Made by a program: the position numbers and the translations under genes. The notes under the pieces are model-generated. The model made no database searches, was not told the DNA's origin, and worked only from the letters and a program-made list of their open reading frames with translations. From contig BGKB01000076.1 in NCBI GenBank assembly GCA_003116975.1, positions 62,001-126,000 of the forward strand: a stretch of DNA of 64,000 nt, read 5' to 3'. The first letter of the stretch is position 1. Each line of letters begins with the position of its first letter. Of the stretch, positions 49,290 to 58,327 are shown piece after piece. This DNA comes from Aurantiochytrium sp. KH105 (lineage: Eukaryota > Sar > Bigyra > Thraustochytrida > Thraustochytriidae).

Positions 49290-50782
49290 CTAAAGTTGGG
49301 AGCGTTCGATCTCGTGAACTTCAGACTCCGGCTCGGCCGGGTCCTCCTTGCTTGAAGGGGGAGACGTTTCAGTGCCGTTGTAAGACGAGTTGATGTCCTC
49401 GGACTCGTACACCCGGTTCTGAGAGAGGGCGGAAGACGAAGAGTCGGGGCGAGCATACCCCAATTCGCTGTCATCGTCGTCATCATCACCGGTGCCGCCA
49501 ATACTTGCTTGGCTGAGCTTGCCGGGTAGATTCGGCGCGCGAGACTGACTTGGCTGACGAGGTCGGTCGTTGGCGCGTTTTCTCATCTCCTTTTGTACGG
49601 TCGAAGCTTCGACAACAAAGAACACGTATAGAATTTTGAGACGTAGTGGTGCATTTTTGAGACGCGTTCGCGCGTTGACGGTGCGTGGAAAAATAAAGCC
49701 TGCCAGGTTAAAAAGGCCTTGCAAAGGCACAAAGAAGACCGCGAGATAGGTCGTGTATTCGCCAGGACTCCCCGTGACAAAGTCTTGGACCCGCAGGATG
49801 GTGACAAAGATGTACGTAAGGACAAAGGCCCCGACGTAGAGAGCAGCCTGAATGATGATACGTTTGGTGGTCTCGAACTTTTTCCGCTCCGACTCGACCA
49901 TTTTGCGCACAGCACGATCTTGACGGTACACCACCGAAACGACCAGAGACATCATGACGAATGTGAAGATGATGCAAAACCAGAGAGGCACGTAGAAGAA
50001 ATAGAGCTGGTAGTTGAAGGCGTTGTTGCCTTGTGCGCACTCTACGGCGGAGGATCCCGTGCAATCTGCTGGCAAGTCCGCAATCCAGCACCAGATGATG
50101 GCGTTATGGTACAGGTTCAATGGAATCGGGGCCACGGTGCAAATAAAGGTGAAAATGAAGACAAAGGCGAACCCGTACGGCTCGAGGCCCTCAATGTAGT
50201 CTGCGGGCCATTCAAGCTTGAGAATGAGAAAGTAGTTGAGTGAGAGAGCTGCGTTCAAGAGGATCGCCCCGAGGCCGACCTGTTCAAAGGCGCCCTGCAT
50301 GATGCAGAGGCTCTGCCATCCTTCCCCGTCGGGTGGCGGAATTGCATAGTCGGAGATCATGTACCCGGTGGACGCGATAAGGTCCGACAGCGTCATGAAG
50401 AAAATAATGCGAAAGTAGCTGTAGGTGGGATCCGTCTTTTCGTGTCAGTTGTCCGCAGGGTCGCGCAACACATCAACTCTTGAAGATTGACAATTTTTTT
50501 TGGAGAGGGATGGTGGGGGGAGGAAAGGCACCCCTCCTATTTTCCTCCGCTATTTCCTCCTTCGATCACGACCGATTTCACTTACGTCGACCAGTGCCGC
50601 GGTCCCTTCCGCATGCACCCATAGATGATAATAAAGTCTCCCAGCAGGGAGAAGACGGCCGAGACCCTCGTCAGCGTCCTGTGTTTCGCAACTCCGTCAG
50701 TTTCTTCGCCCCGCGCCTCGCTGTATGTCGCCCTGCTCGCCGTCCTCCAACAATAACCCTCCCCCTCTGTGTCTCTCCCCAC
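49290..50782 (-). CDS. cAMP-receptor-like GPCR, two exons
   Basis: Exon 1 runs 50782-50586 and exon 2 50418-49290. The 167-base intron has donor GTAAGT and acceptor CCTACAG. The join reads RHWSTYFRIIFFMTLSDL, which restores helix 1 (SAVFSLLGDFIIIYG) ahead of helix 2, as in the paralogue at 52.7-54.6 kb. The 441-residue product has seven helices, an N-x-x-LS-N-Y-type helix 3 (LNAALSLNYFLILKLEW), an NLYHNAIIWCWI extracellular segment and a VFFVPLQGLFNLAGFIFPR helix 7. This layout is typical of Dictyostelium cAMP receptors and related protist GPCRs. The tail is serine-rich and acidic. The ligand cannot be read from sequence. The start is the only upstream ATG in exon 1, so an earlier exon is possible. 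Confidence 0.87.
50419..50585 (-). other. Intron of the cAMP-receptor-like GPCR gene
   Basis: A GT-AG intron of 167 bases, defined by GTAAGT at 50585 and an acceptor AG at 50419. It interrupts a codon after helix 1. No ORF continues through it without loss of the conserved helices. Confidence 0.82.
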
Positions 50783-51236
50783 TCTCTCTCTCTCTCTCTC
50801 TACACTACACGCGAGTCAGCGCGGAGAGGCAGACGCGCGGAGCGGAGCGGCGCACGGCGCACGGCCGGCGCACGGCCGGCGCCGTCCGCTGGCGGAGCGC
50901 TGCGCTGCGCCACGCTGGCTTCCGTTCTCCTTTCGCTTGCCCTCGTCTCCGCTCGCGCCGCCTGCGCGCTCGCTCGCGCGGCGTCGCAAGCCTCCATTCG
51001 TTCAATTCATCCATCCATCGATCCCTCCATCCATTCATCCATCGATCCATCCATCTCCATCCCCCGCCCGCCCGCCCGCTCGCTCGCTCGCCCGCTCGCT
51101 CCACGTGCGCGCTTCTCCTCGCCGCCTCCCCTCCGCGGCCACGTACCGCACGGTGGGCAGGTGCAGGTCCGCCATGGCGCGCCGCGCCGCGCCGGCAGCG
51201 CGCCGCCGGCCTCGCTGCTCGCCTCGGCCGACGAAC

Positions 51237-51272
51237 AGACTCTGTCTGTCTGTCTGTCTGTCTGTCTGTTTC

Positions 51273-51325
<53 letters not shown>

Positions 51326-51390
51326 TTCTCTGTTTCTCTGTTTGTCTGTCTGCCTGTCTGTCTGTTTCTCTCTGTCTCTGTCTGTCTATG
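51237..51390. repeat. (CTGT)n array, about 150 bases
   Basis: Nearly perfect CTGT tetramers, interrupted by a few TTTCTCTG variants. This is the longest microsatellite of the window. Confidence 0.95.
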
Positions 51391-51446
51391 TCTGCCTTGC
51401 CTGTCTATTGTCTGCGCCTTCTCCGTGCGCGCGCCCCCTCCGCGCC

Positions 51447-51570
51447 TCCTTCCTTCCTTCCTTCCTTCCTTCCTCCTTCCCTTCTTTCTTTCTTTCTTTC
51501 TTTTCCTCCTTTCTTTTCCTTCTTTCCGCTTCTTTCTTTCTTTTCCTCCTTCCTTTTCCTCCTTTCCGCC
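51447..51570. repeat. (TTCC/TTTC)n pyrimidine tract
   Basis: A polypyrimidine tract of TTCC tetramers that passes into TTTC tetramers. Confidence 0.9.
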
Positions 51571-52196
51571 GTGCCTTCGGACAAACCCGCCGCGGGACGC
51601 GCGCAAACCAGACCGACCGGCCACCGCGGCACGGCTGCCGCGGCGGGAGAACCAGCTGCAGCCGCGGCCAGTTTCCCCGCCGCTCTCGCTCTCGCTCTCG
51701 CTCTCGTTCCCGCCGCCGCGGCCCGCGGCCGGCCGCCACTTCTGCGGGCGGGAACACCGCGCGTGCGCGGAGGCCGCGCGGCGCGTGCCGCGGGAGGCGC
51801 TCGCAGAGGAGCGGAGCGGCGAGGGCGCTCGCCGTGCGCCGCGGCGATGCGGGGCGAGACGCCCTCGTCGCGCGGCGGGCGCGGCCGGAAGCGGGCGCTC
51901 GTGTGCGCGCATGGCTGCATGGAGATGAGGCGGGCACGGCGCTCTCGCGAGGGCGAGGTCGAGGACGTCGAGGGCGGCGCGGGCGAGCGAGCGAGGGGCA
52001 GCCAGCAGCCAGGTGCAGCTGGACACTGCGACCAGCGCGGGTGTCGCAAATGGGAGAAGACGCGCACACCAGCAACAGCGAGTTGTACTACGTCGTGGTG
52101 GTGGTGGAGGAAGAAGTAATTCGCGCAAGGATTGTTGGACACGCACACGCTCGCGCGCGCGCCTCGTGACGACCTCCCTGGCCGAAGTCGAGCTGT

Positions 52197-52220
52197 CAAG
52201 TCAAGTCAAGTCAAGTCAAG
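52197..52220. repeat. (AAGTC)n pentanucleotide repeat
   Basis: Five copies of TCAAG/AAGTC. Confidence 0.9.
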
Positions 52221-52659
52221 CGATCATCAAGCGAGAGCATCCGTCCTCTCGACCGACCGCAGCCTGGAAAAACGCTCGCTCGCTCGCTCGCGGTCGCATG
52301 TCGCAGTCGCTTGTCGATTCAATCACAAGAAAGAAGAAGCCCGTTACGATTTTTAGAGCTCAGCTTTACTAGGCCTAGGCGAGGCTATCCGATCGATTAT
52401 GGCCGCTGCCGCGCCCTCAAAGTTCCAGCAAAGCTGCGGCGCAAGGCGGCGCCCGGGTCGCACGCAAGCCACAGCCAGCGGCAAGCCTTCGAGCCTAGCC
52501 AACCCCTAGAACCCAGAAGGCATGGTCCGAGCAGGGCGGTGTCGACCGCCAGAGACGCACGGCGCAGCGCAGGCAGGCGATCGGCCTCGCGCGCCTCCCT
52601 CCTCAAGGCTGTTGGTTCTTGGCCTGCGAGCGAGACACCGCGCGTCATCGTCGTCAGCG

Positions 52660-54588
52660 TTAGACCAGCTGCACGGTGGTCGTCGCGTTGGCGTACCCAT
52701 CGCTCGACGCGCCGTGCGAGCGCGCTTCGCGTGGCGAGGCCGCAGCGTCAGAGTCTTTGTTCGCAGCCTCGGCCTTGGCCTCGTCTTCGGCTTCGAGGAC
52801 AAAGTTACACTCGGCGTCCGTGTCAGGGCTGTCGCTCCCTGTGTCGGCATCACCATCATCATTATCATCAACATCATCATCGCCGGCGGCCCGAGGCGCG
52901 GCGCCGTTGCGAGCGGCCTCGACTTGCACGGCGGCACTGCCATTTCTTGGGTGGGAGCCGGGCCCGCCATTCGCCGCCTCATACGAAATGTCCCCCTCCA
53001 TGTCCTTGTCCCTCTTGTCGTTATAATTCTCATCTTGTAGCTTCGTAAAGCGCGTGTCCTTGTCGCCAACCTCGTTCTCGACCGCACTCGCACCAAGATT
53101 TTTGTTCTCGACTGCACTCGCACCAAGATCCTTGTTCTCGACTGCAGTCGCACCAAGATCCTTGTTCTCGACTGCACTCGCACCAAGATCCGCGCTCTCG
53201 ACACCCTCGTTCCCGGCAATGCCGTCCTCCGCCGCCGACAGCACCGGCGTCGGCGCAGAGACCGGCGTCGCCGACTCCGTCGTGGACGCCTCCTTCTCTT
53301 GCCGCCGCGAAATCACATCGACGGAGCGGATGATTTCCTGCACACTCGACGAGGAGTTCCCGTTCGACGTGGTCGCCGCGTTGCCTGTTGAATAGGGGCC
53401 CTGGGCAAAGTCCACGTTCCTGCTCATGCCGCCGCGACCCGACGACGTGTGCGGAAGGCCGCCGCCATTCTTGGCCGAGGCCCGGCGTCCGGCGCCGCCC
53501 ACGGGCGAGGGCTCGGGCTCCTCGTCGCCGCTCCGTCGGCTCGTAAAACTTCTGTTGGGCGTCTCGCCGTGAGGGCAGCAGGGACACTCAAATAGCGTGA
53601 GAAGGCGCGTGCCCCACGACTTGTTGTTTCCTTCGTTGGCAACGTGGGCGTAGAAGCGCGGACGGATGTAGACAAAAAAGTTGAGAAAGCCCTGCAGCGG
53701 AACAAACAAGCTGTGCAAAAAGGTCAGAGCAAAGTTGCTCTTCCCCGTCCCGGTCTGATACAGGCGATTGATCGTGCCAAATATCCACGTAAGGTAGAAA
53801 CATGCCACGTACAGCCCTCCTTGTACGGCCACAAGCTTGGACTTTTTAAAGGACGCGCGGCCCGAGCGCGTCGCATCAATGAATCGCGAAATCCGCTTCT
53901 CCTGCCGCCAAACGTGCCGATACACCATGAACATGGCCACGAGCGCGACAATCATTAGTGCCCAGAGTGGCGCATAGAAAAAGCTCCACTGGTATATTGC
54001 AGCATTGTTGCCGCGCTCGCACGAGGCCGGTAGTTCGGTCGTGGCATACTGTGTCGAGGTGCACGTTAACGGGTACTTGGCGATCCAGCACCACATACCG
54101 GCCGCATTGTACAAATCTAATGGGATGGCGGCCGTTGCGGTGGCCAGGGGAAAGAGAATCGCCGCGGCGTGCATATAGGGTTCAATCTTGCGCAGCTGGT
54201 GTTCTCGCCACTCGTACTTGATAGACAACACATAATTCACCGAAAGAAAGGTGTAATAAAACGGCACCGCCAGGTTGAACTGCAAAAAGAAGCCCTGCGT
54301 CGTGCATGAGCCAACGGTACCGATCGCCCCGTACACGTTTTTCGTGTCACTCGGCATGGGCCATGTGGACGCAAAGAACCACGCCGACCCGATGAAATCA
54401 AACATGCTCATCATCAAGAGGATCCGGTGGTATTGTCGACTCTCTTCGCCGCGCTGAAGCCTCCGGGTAATCGACCCAAGGATGCTCACGGACCCGACAA
54501 GGGAGAGCATTGCAGTTGCTTTGGGTGTAAAGGCAATGGCTTTTTGCTCGGCGATGGCCCACATATCACTGGTCACTTGCGAACCCAT
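52660..54588 (-). CDS. cAMP-receptor-like GPCR with repetitive cytoplasmic tail
   Basis: Read from the ATG at 54588 the product is 642 residues; an in-frame ATG at 54651 would add 21. Seven helices occupy about 20-310, with the same signatures as the neighbouring gene: SVNYVLSIKYEW in helix 3, NAAGMWCWIAKYP before helix 4, a glutamate/cysteine loop ERGNNAAIYQW and FVPLQGFLNFFVYIRPRF in helix 7. It is a cAMP-receptor-like (protist class E) GPCR in one exon. The cytoplasmic tail of about 330 residues is long and disordered. It contains four tandem 10-residue units of the DLGASAVENK type (DNA 53071-53190) and acidic stretches. It is a tandem paralogue of the 49.3-50.8 kb gene, but the tails are unrelated. 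It probably couples to heterotrimeric G proteins; ligand unknown. Confidence 0.9.
   Translation of the reverse strand: MGSQVTSDMWAIAEQKAIAFTPKATAMLSLVGSVSILGSITRRLQRGEESRQYHRILLMMSMFDFIGSAWFFASTWPMPSDTKNVYGAIGTVGSCTTQGFFLQFNLAVPFYYTFLSVNYVLSIKYEWREHQLRKIEPYMHAAAILFPLATATAAIPLDLYNAAGMWCWIAKYPLTCTSTQYATTELPASCERGNNAAIYQWSFFYAPLWALMIVALVAMFMVYRHVWRQEKRISRFIDATRSGRASFKKSKLVAVQGGLYVACFYLTWIFGTINRLYQTGTGKSNFALTFLHSLFVPLQGFLNFFVYIRPRFYAHVANEGNNKSWGTRLLTLFECPCCPHGETPNRSFTSRRSGDEEPEPSPVGGAGRRASAKNGGGLPHTSSGRGGMSRNVDFAQGPYSTGNAATTSNGNSSSSVQEIIRSVDVISRRQEKEASTTESATPVSAPTPVLSAAEDGIAGNEGVESADLGASAVENKDLGATAVENKDLGASAVENKNLGASAVENEVGDKDTRFTKLQDENYNDKRDKDMEGDISYEAANGGPGSHPRNGSAAVQVEAARNGAAPRAAGDDDVDDNDDGDADTGSDSPDTDAECNFVLEAEDEAKAEAANKDSDAAASPREARSHGASSDGYANATTTVQLV
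53071..53190 (-). repeat. 30-bp coding tandem repeat, four copies
   Basis: Four exact-length 30-base units at 53071, 53101, 53131 and 53161. They encode DLGASAVENK-type decapeptides in the GPCR tail, and one unit carries threonine for serine. Confidence 0.95.
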
Positions 54589-56207
54589 TCTCGCAGCTCC
54601 GAGGGTGCCGCGAGCCTCCTCCCCTGCAGCATGCACGCTTTGCCTCGCCAAGACTCGCTACTCAAAGCTCGACGACGGCGCTGGATTCGCGATCAGCTCG
54701 TGAAAACGAAGTCTTGCAAAGGCGCCACTTTCGTTTTAAAACGACACAAGGGACACGCCGTCGCCCGAGGCCTCTTCTTCTGCGGCCTGCTCACGTCCGC
54801 GCCTCCCGCGCCTGTCGCGTCGCCTCGCGTCGCTCGTCAGACGTACACCAGCACCTTGAGGCCTTCCCAGTGCCGCCTCGCGTTCGCCTGCGCTCGCGCC
54901 GTGCGTCTGCAGCAGCGCAGCGCAGCACAGCGCAGCGCAGCAGCCGCCGGCAGCGCCCTCGCGGCCTGCTCGAGCGGCGGCCGCGACCGCGTCGTTGGGT
55001 CTCCGTCGCAGCCTTCGAGTTGGACGGACTCCGCCGGCCGGGTCCGTGCGCAGGCTTGGTCTTCTGCCGGCCAGAGGCTCGCCTGCTCTGCTCTGCTCTA
55101 CGCTGCGCTGCGCTGCTCTACGCTGCCCTACGCTGCGCTGCGCTGCTCTACGCTGCCCTACGCTGCGCTGCTCTGCGACGAGGCTCTCGAGCTCCTCGTG
55201 GACCTGTTCGAGCGCGGCGTGCTTGCGCGGCCTCGTGCTGTTGTGGTTGGTGGATTGTTGACGAGGACCGACGGAGTGGGTCGTAGGCCTAGTAACAAGA
55301 AGAGAGGTATGAAGGCTGCAAGTGGAGTGACTCGTGTGCATGCGTGCATAGGCCTAGATAGGCCGATGGGTTCGCGGCCGGGATCATTTGTGTGGAGGCG
55401 ATCTGCCGGCTGACCACTGGCTACGAAACGTCCGCGACGAACGACACGGGGGGGGACCCCTTGGGCTGCGAAGACTCATGCATAAAGCAAGCAAGAAGGC
55501 ACCGCTGCAACGGTATGCACAGGAAAAGCAAGGGCCCAAAGCAAAAGACGGGAAAGGTGGTTTTGCTGCCTCGACTTCACGTTGTCGACAAGTCCTCGCA
55601 GGCTGAAAACGCGCTCGCTGAGGGAAGTCTTTTTCCACCATCCGCCTGGCCATGCAAAACAAACTCATGCTAGGCCCATACGTAATTATCTACTCAGCAC
55701 CAAAGTCAATCTCTTTTTAATCGCTTCTCGCTCGCTGCGCAACCTATCACCCCGCCCACCCCCTCGACCATTCCCCTCCCACCCAAACGAAACATCTTGC
55801 GCTCTCTACGGTCTCAGCCCGGCCAGTCTCGCGCGGCGTGCAGCGGTGCGCCGCAAGGACTCCTCGCGCCTGAAGTTCTCCGTCCCGGCCGGGACTCTCG
55901 CGGGCTCCTCGTCTCATCCCCGTCACTCGTGGCGGCTGGTTGCGCCCCTTCGCGGCGGGGCAGGAAGGCGGAAAGCGGCCTATCGCAGCGGCGCCGCGCC
56001 TCCGCGCACCCGGCCTCCGCGAACCAGTCGCGCGGCGCAGTTCCACTGGCTGATTGATTGCACGCACTGCTCTCTCTCTGAGATCCAAAGAGAGATCGAG
56101 GCGTGTGTTGGCTTGGCCTGGTCGCAGCGCGCACGCACGCGTCCACGCTCGCTCGCTCGCTCGCACGCACGCACGCGGGCCGCGGCGCAGGCGCCCGCGA
56201 AGACACA
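54589..56207. other. Divergent spacer between GPCR and GAR synthetase genes
   Basis: 1.6 kb, GC-rich at both ends. It contains CGCAG repeats near 54910-54945 and a roughly 30-bp tandem repeat of CTACGCTG-type units (about 55084-55176). Two TAGGCCTA palindromes lie at 55284-55291 and 55349-55356. Overlapping arginine/alanine-rich frames are not supported as genes. Confidence 0.6.
55084..55176. repeat. CTACGCTGCGCTG-type tandem repeat
   Basis: Repeating GCTCTACGCTGC/GCCCTACGCTGC units with a period near 30 bases, about three copies. Confidence 0.85.
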
Positions 56208-57743
56208 ATGGGCGGCGACGGCGCGAGCGTGCTGGTGGTGGGGTCCGGCGGACGCGAACATGCCATGGCGTGGAAACTTAGCCACAGCCAGCTGGTGGCC
56301 AAGGTGCTCGTCGCGCCCGGCAACGGCGGCACCGCGGCCTCCGGCAAGGGCGCCGCGGGCGCGAGCAAAATCGAGAACGTGCCCAAGAGCGAACTGAACG
56401 TCGACGACAACGAGGCCGTCGTGCGTTTCTGCCGCGAAAAGCAAATCGAGCTCGTCGTCGTTGGACCCGAGGTGCCCCTCGTGAATGGCATCGCGGACGC
56501 TTTGCGCGAGGCCAACATCCCGTGCTTTGGACCCTCCAAGCTCGCCGCTCGCCTCGAGGGCTCCAAGGCCTTCTCCAAGGCCTTCATGATTCGCCACAAC
56601 ATCCCAACGGCCGAATTCCGCAGCTTTACGGACTACGAAGCCGCCGTCAAGTACGTGCGCGAGGTCACCACCAAGCACAAGGTTGTCGTCAAGGCGTCTG
56701 GCCTCGCGGCCGGCAAGGGCGTCATCCTCCCGGACACCACCGAGGAGGCCGTCGATGCTCTCAAGTCCATCATGGTCGACAAGGAGCTTGGCGCCGAGGC
56801 CGGCGCGGAAGTCGTCGTCGAGGAGCTCATGGATGGCCCCGAGGTCTCCGTCTTTGCCTTCTCGGACGGCGAGCGCGTGCACCTGCTCCCCCCGGCGCAG
56901 GATCACAAGCGCATCTTCGACGGCGACAAGGGCCCCAACACGGGTGGCATGGGTGCCTACTGCCCTGCCCCTGTGCTCACCAAGGAACTCGAAACCTTTG
57001 TTCGCAAGAACATTGTCGAGCGCACGGTGGCCGGCGCGCGCGCCGAGGGCTTTCCCTTTGTTGGCTTGCTCTACACGGGTCTCATGCTCACCTCTGCTGG
57101 CCCCAAGGTCCTCGAGTACAACTGCCGCTTCGGCGATCCCGAGACCCAGGCCGTCCTTATGCTGCTGCGCTCTGATCTCTACAAGATCATGCTCGCCTGC
57201 GACGAGGGAAACCTGGTCAACGCCGGTCCCATCGAGTGCAAGCAGGGTTACTCTGCGGCCACCGTAGTCGCCGCCTCCAAGGGCTACCCTGGTACCTACG
57301 AAAAGGGCAAGCGCATCACGGGCATCGCCGATGCTGATGCCTTTGCCGGTGTCAAGGTCTTTCAGGCCGGTACCGCTCTCACTGGCACGGACGACTCGAC
57401 GCTCGTCACCTCTGGTGGCCGTGTCCTCGCTGTTAGCGCCTGCTCGCGCTCGCTCGAGGAGGCTCTCCTTCTCGCCTACAATGGCATGCGCAAAATCAAC
57501 TTTGAGGGCATGCAGTACCGCCAGGACATTGGCCACCGCGCCATCGGCGGAAGGTCTGCTGGCGCCTTGTCCTCCGGCACGCCCTCGGGCGCCGCGCCTC
57601 GTGAGCTTCTCGCTCGCGCCAAGGAGGCCCTTGCCGATCCGCAAAACGCTGTGGGTCTGGCGGTTGCCGTCGCCGGCGTTGCCGTTCTCACTGCCGTCCT
57701 CGTTGCGCGTTCTCTCAGCACCTCGTCCTCGTCTTCTGCCTAA
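56208..57743 (+). CDS. Phosphoribosylamine-glycine ligase (GAR synthetase) with C-terminal membrane helix
   Basis: Read from the ATG at 56208 (ACACAATGG context) the product is 511 residues; the frame is open upstream but only through repeat-like leader. It is a complete GARS: GSGGREHAMAWKL at the start, the ATP-grasp segment KASGLAAGKGV (about 163-173), GPNTGGMGAYCPAP (about 245-258) and LEYNCRFGDPETQ (about 303-315). The enzyme joins phosphoribosylamine and glycine in the second step of purine synthesis. It is monofunctional, unlike the animal GARS-AIRS-GART or fungal GARS-AIRS fusions. Past the normal end (about residue 445) comes a 65-residue extension. It has a short charged segment and a hydrophobic helix (about 484-504, AVGLAVAVAGVAVLTAVLVA) with a serine-rich tip, the layout of a tail anchor. 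Confidence 0.95.
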   Translation: MGGDGASVLVVGSGGREHAMAWKLSHSQLVAKVLVAPGNGGTAASGKGAAGASKIENVPKSELNVDDNEAVVRFCREKQIELVVVGPEVPLVNGIADALREANIPCFGPSKLAARLEGSKAFSKAFMIRHNIPTAEFRSFTDYEAAVKYVREVTTKHKVVVKASGLAAGKGVILPDTTEEAVDALKSIMVDKELGAEAGAEVVVEELMDGPEVSVFAFSDGERVHLLPPAQDHKRIFDGDKGPNTGGMGAYCPAPVLTKELETFVRKNIVERTVAGARAEGFPFVGLLYTGLMLTSAGPKVLEYNCRFGDPETQAVLMLLRSDLYKIMLACDEGNLVNAGPIECKQGYSAATVVAASKGYPGTYEKGKRITGIADADAFAGVKVFQAGTALTGTDDSTLVTSGGRVLAVSACSRSLEEALLLAYNGMRKINFEGMQYRQDIGHRAIGGRSAGALSSGTPSGAAPRELLARAKEALADPQNAVGLAVAVAGVAVLTAVLVARSLSTSSSSSA

Positions 57744-57762
57744 AAGATTTGAGTTCTTTACG

Positions 57763-57793
<31 letters not shown>

Positions 57794-58327
57794 AAATGAT
57801 CAAGAGGGGGAAAGAGACGGCCATGAAGAACCAAAAAGGAGAAAAAAGAAAAGAAAGCGAAAGGAGCTTTCGCTCCTCGCTGGCCGGTCGCGGCCGTATT
57901 ATCTAAAACAAATGGTTTAATTTTGGTTTTACTGTCATTACCTTGCATCTTTCTTGAAATGTAACCTCCCTCGTCCTGGAACAGAGGCCTCGCTCGAGTG
58001 GGCTTGTCCTTTCTCCTTTACTCGTTGTAAACACCTCGCGCTGCTGATGTTTGTCTTTTCATATTTCGAGAACAGGCAAAGCAGTATTGTCAATAATCTT
58101 ACATTCTTTGGTATGCATCTGCTCTACAATGTCGCACGTGCATCAACGTGTATCAATGTGCATGCTTTTGCATCGGTCGAACAGTTTACACGCTACGTTC
58201 TTTTGCCTGCAGACGAAAAGTCGTGACCGGAAAGAAGAAGAACGAGCTGACAATGAGCACCGTGATCGTTCTTCTGAAAAAACAACCCATCACCAATCAT
58301 CTCGGTCCGTAAACGCTGTTGCACCGA
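57744..58327. other. Convergent 3' spacer
   Basis: A CAA-rich run directly follows the GAR synthetase stop (57760-57795), then AT-rich sequence. No gene supported. Confidence 0.6.

Larger units (their letters stand above)
50783..52659. other. Microsatellite-dense spacer between the two GPCR genes
   Basis: 1.9 kb with at least seven simple repeats and no supported gene. In order: TC run (50781-50802), CATC/GATC-type tetramers (51007-51062), CCCG/CTCG run (51061-51100), a 150-base CTGT array (51237-51390) and TTCC/TTTC pyrimidine tracts (51447-51570). An AAGTC run (52197-52220) and a CGCT run (about 52268-52292) follow. Frames through the repeats give strings such as VCLSVCLSVCL. One TAGGCCTA lies at 52370-52377. 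Confidence 0.65.

Noticed and set aside
50725-52199. Several 380-480 codon ORFs on both strands
   Set aside because: They run through CTGT, TTCC and CATC arrays and give strings such as VCLSVCLS; they are repeat-generated.
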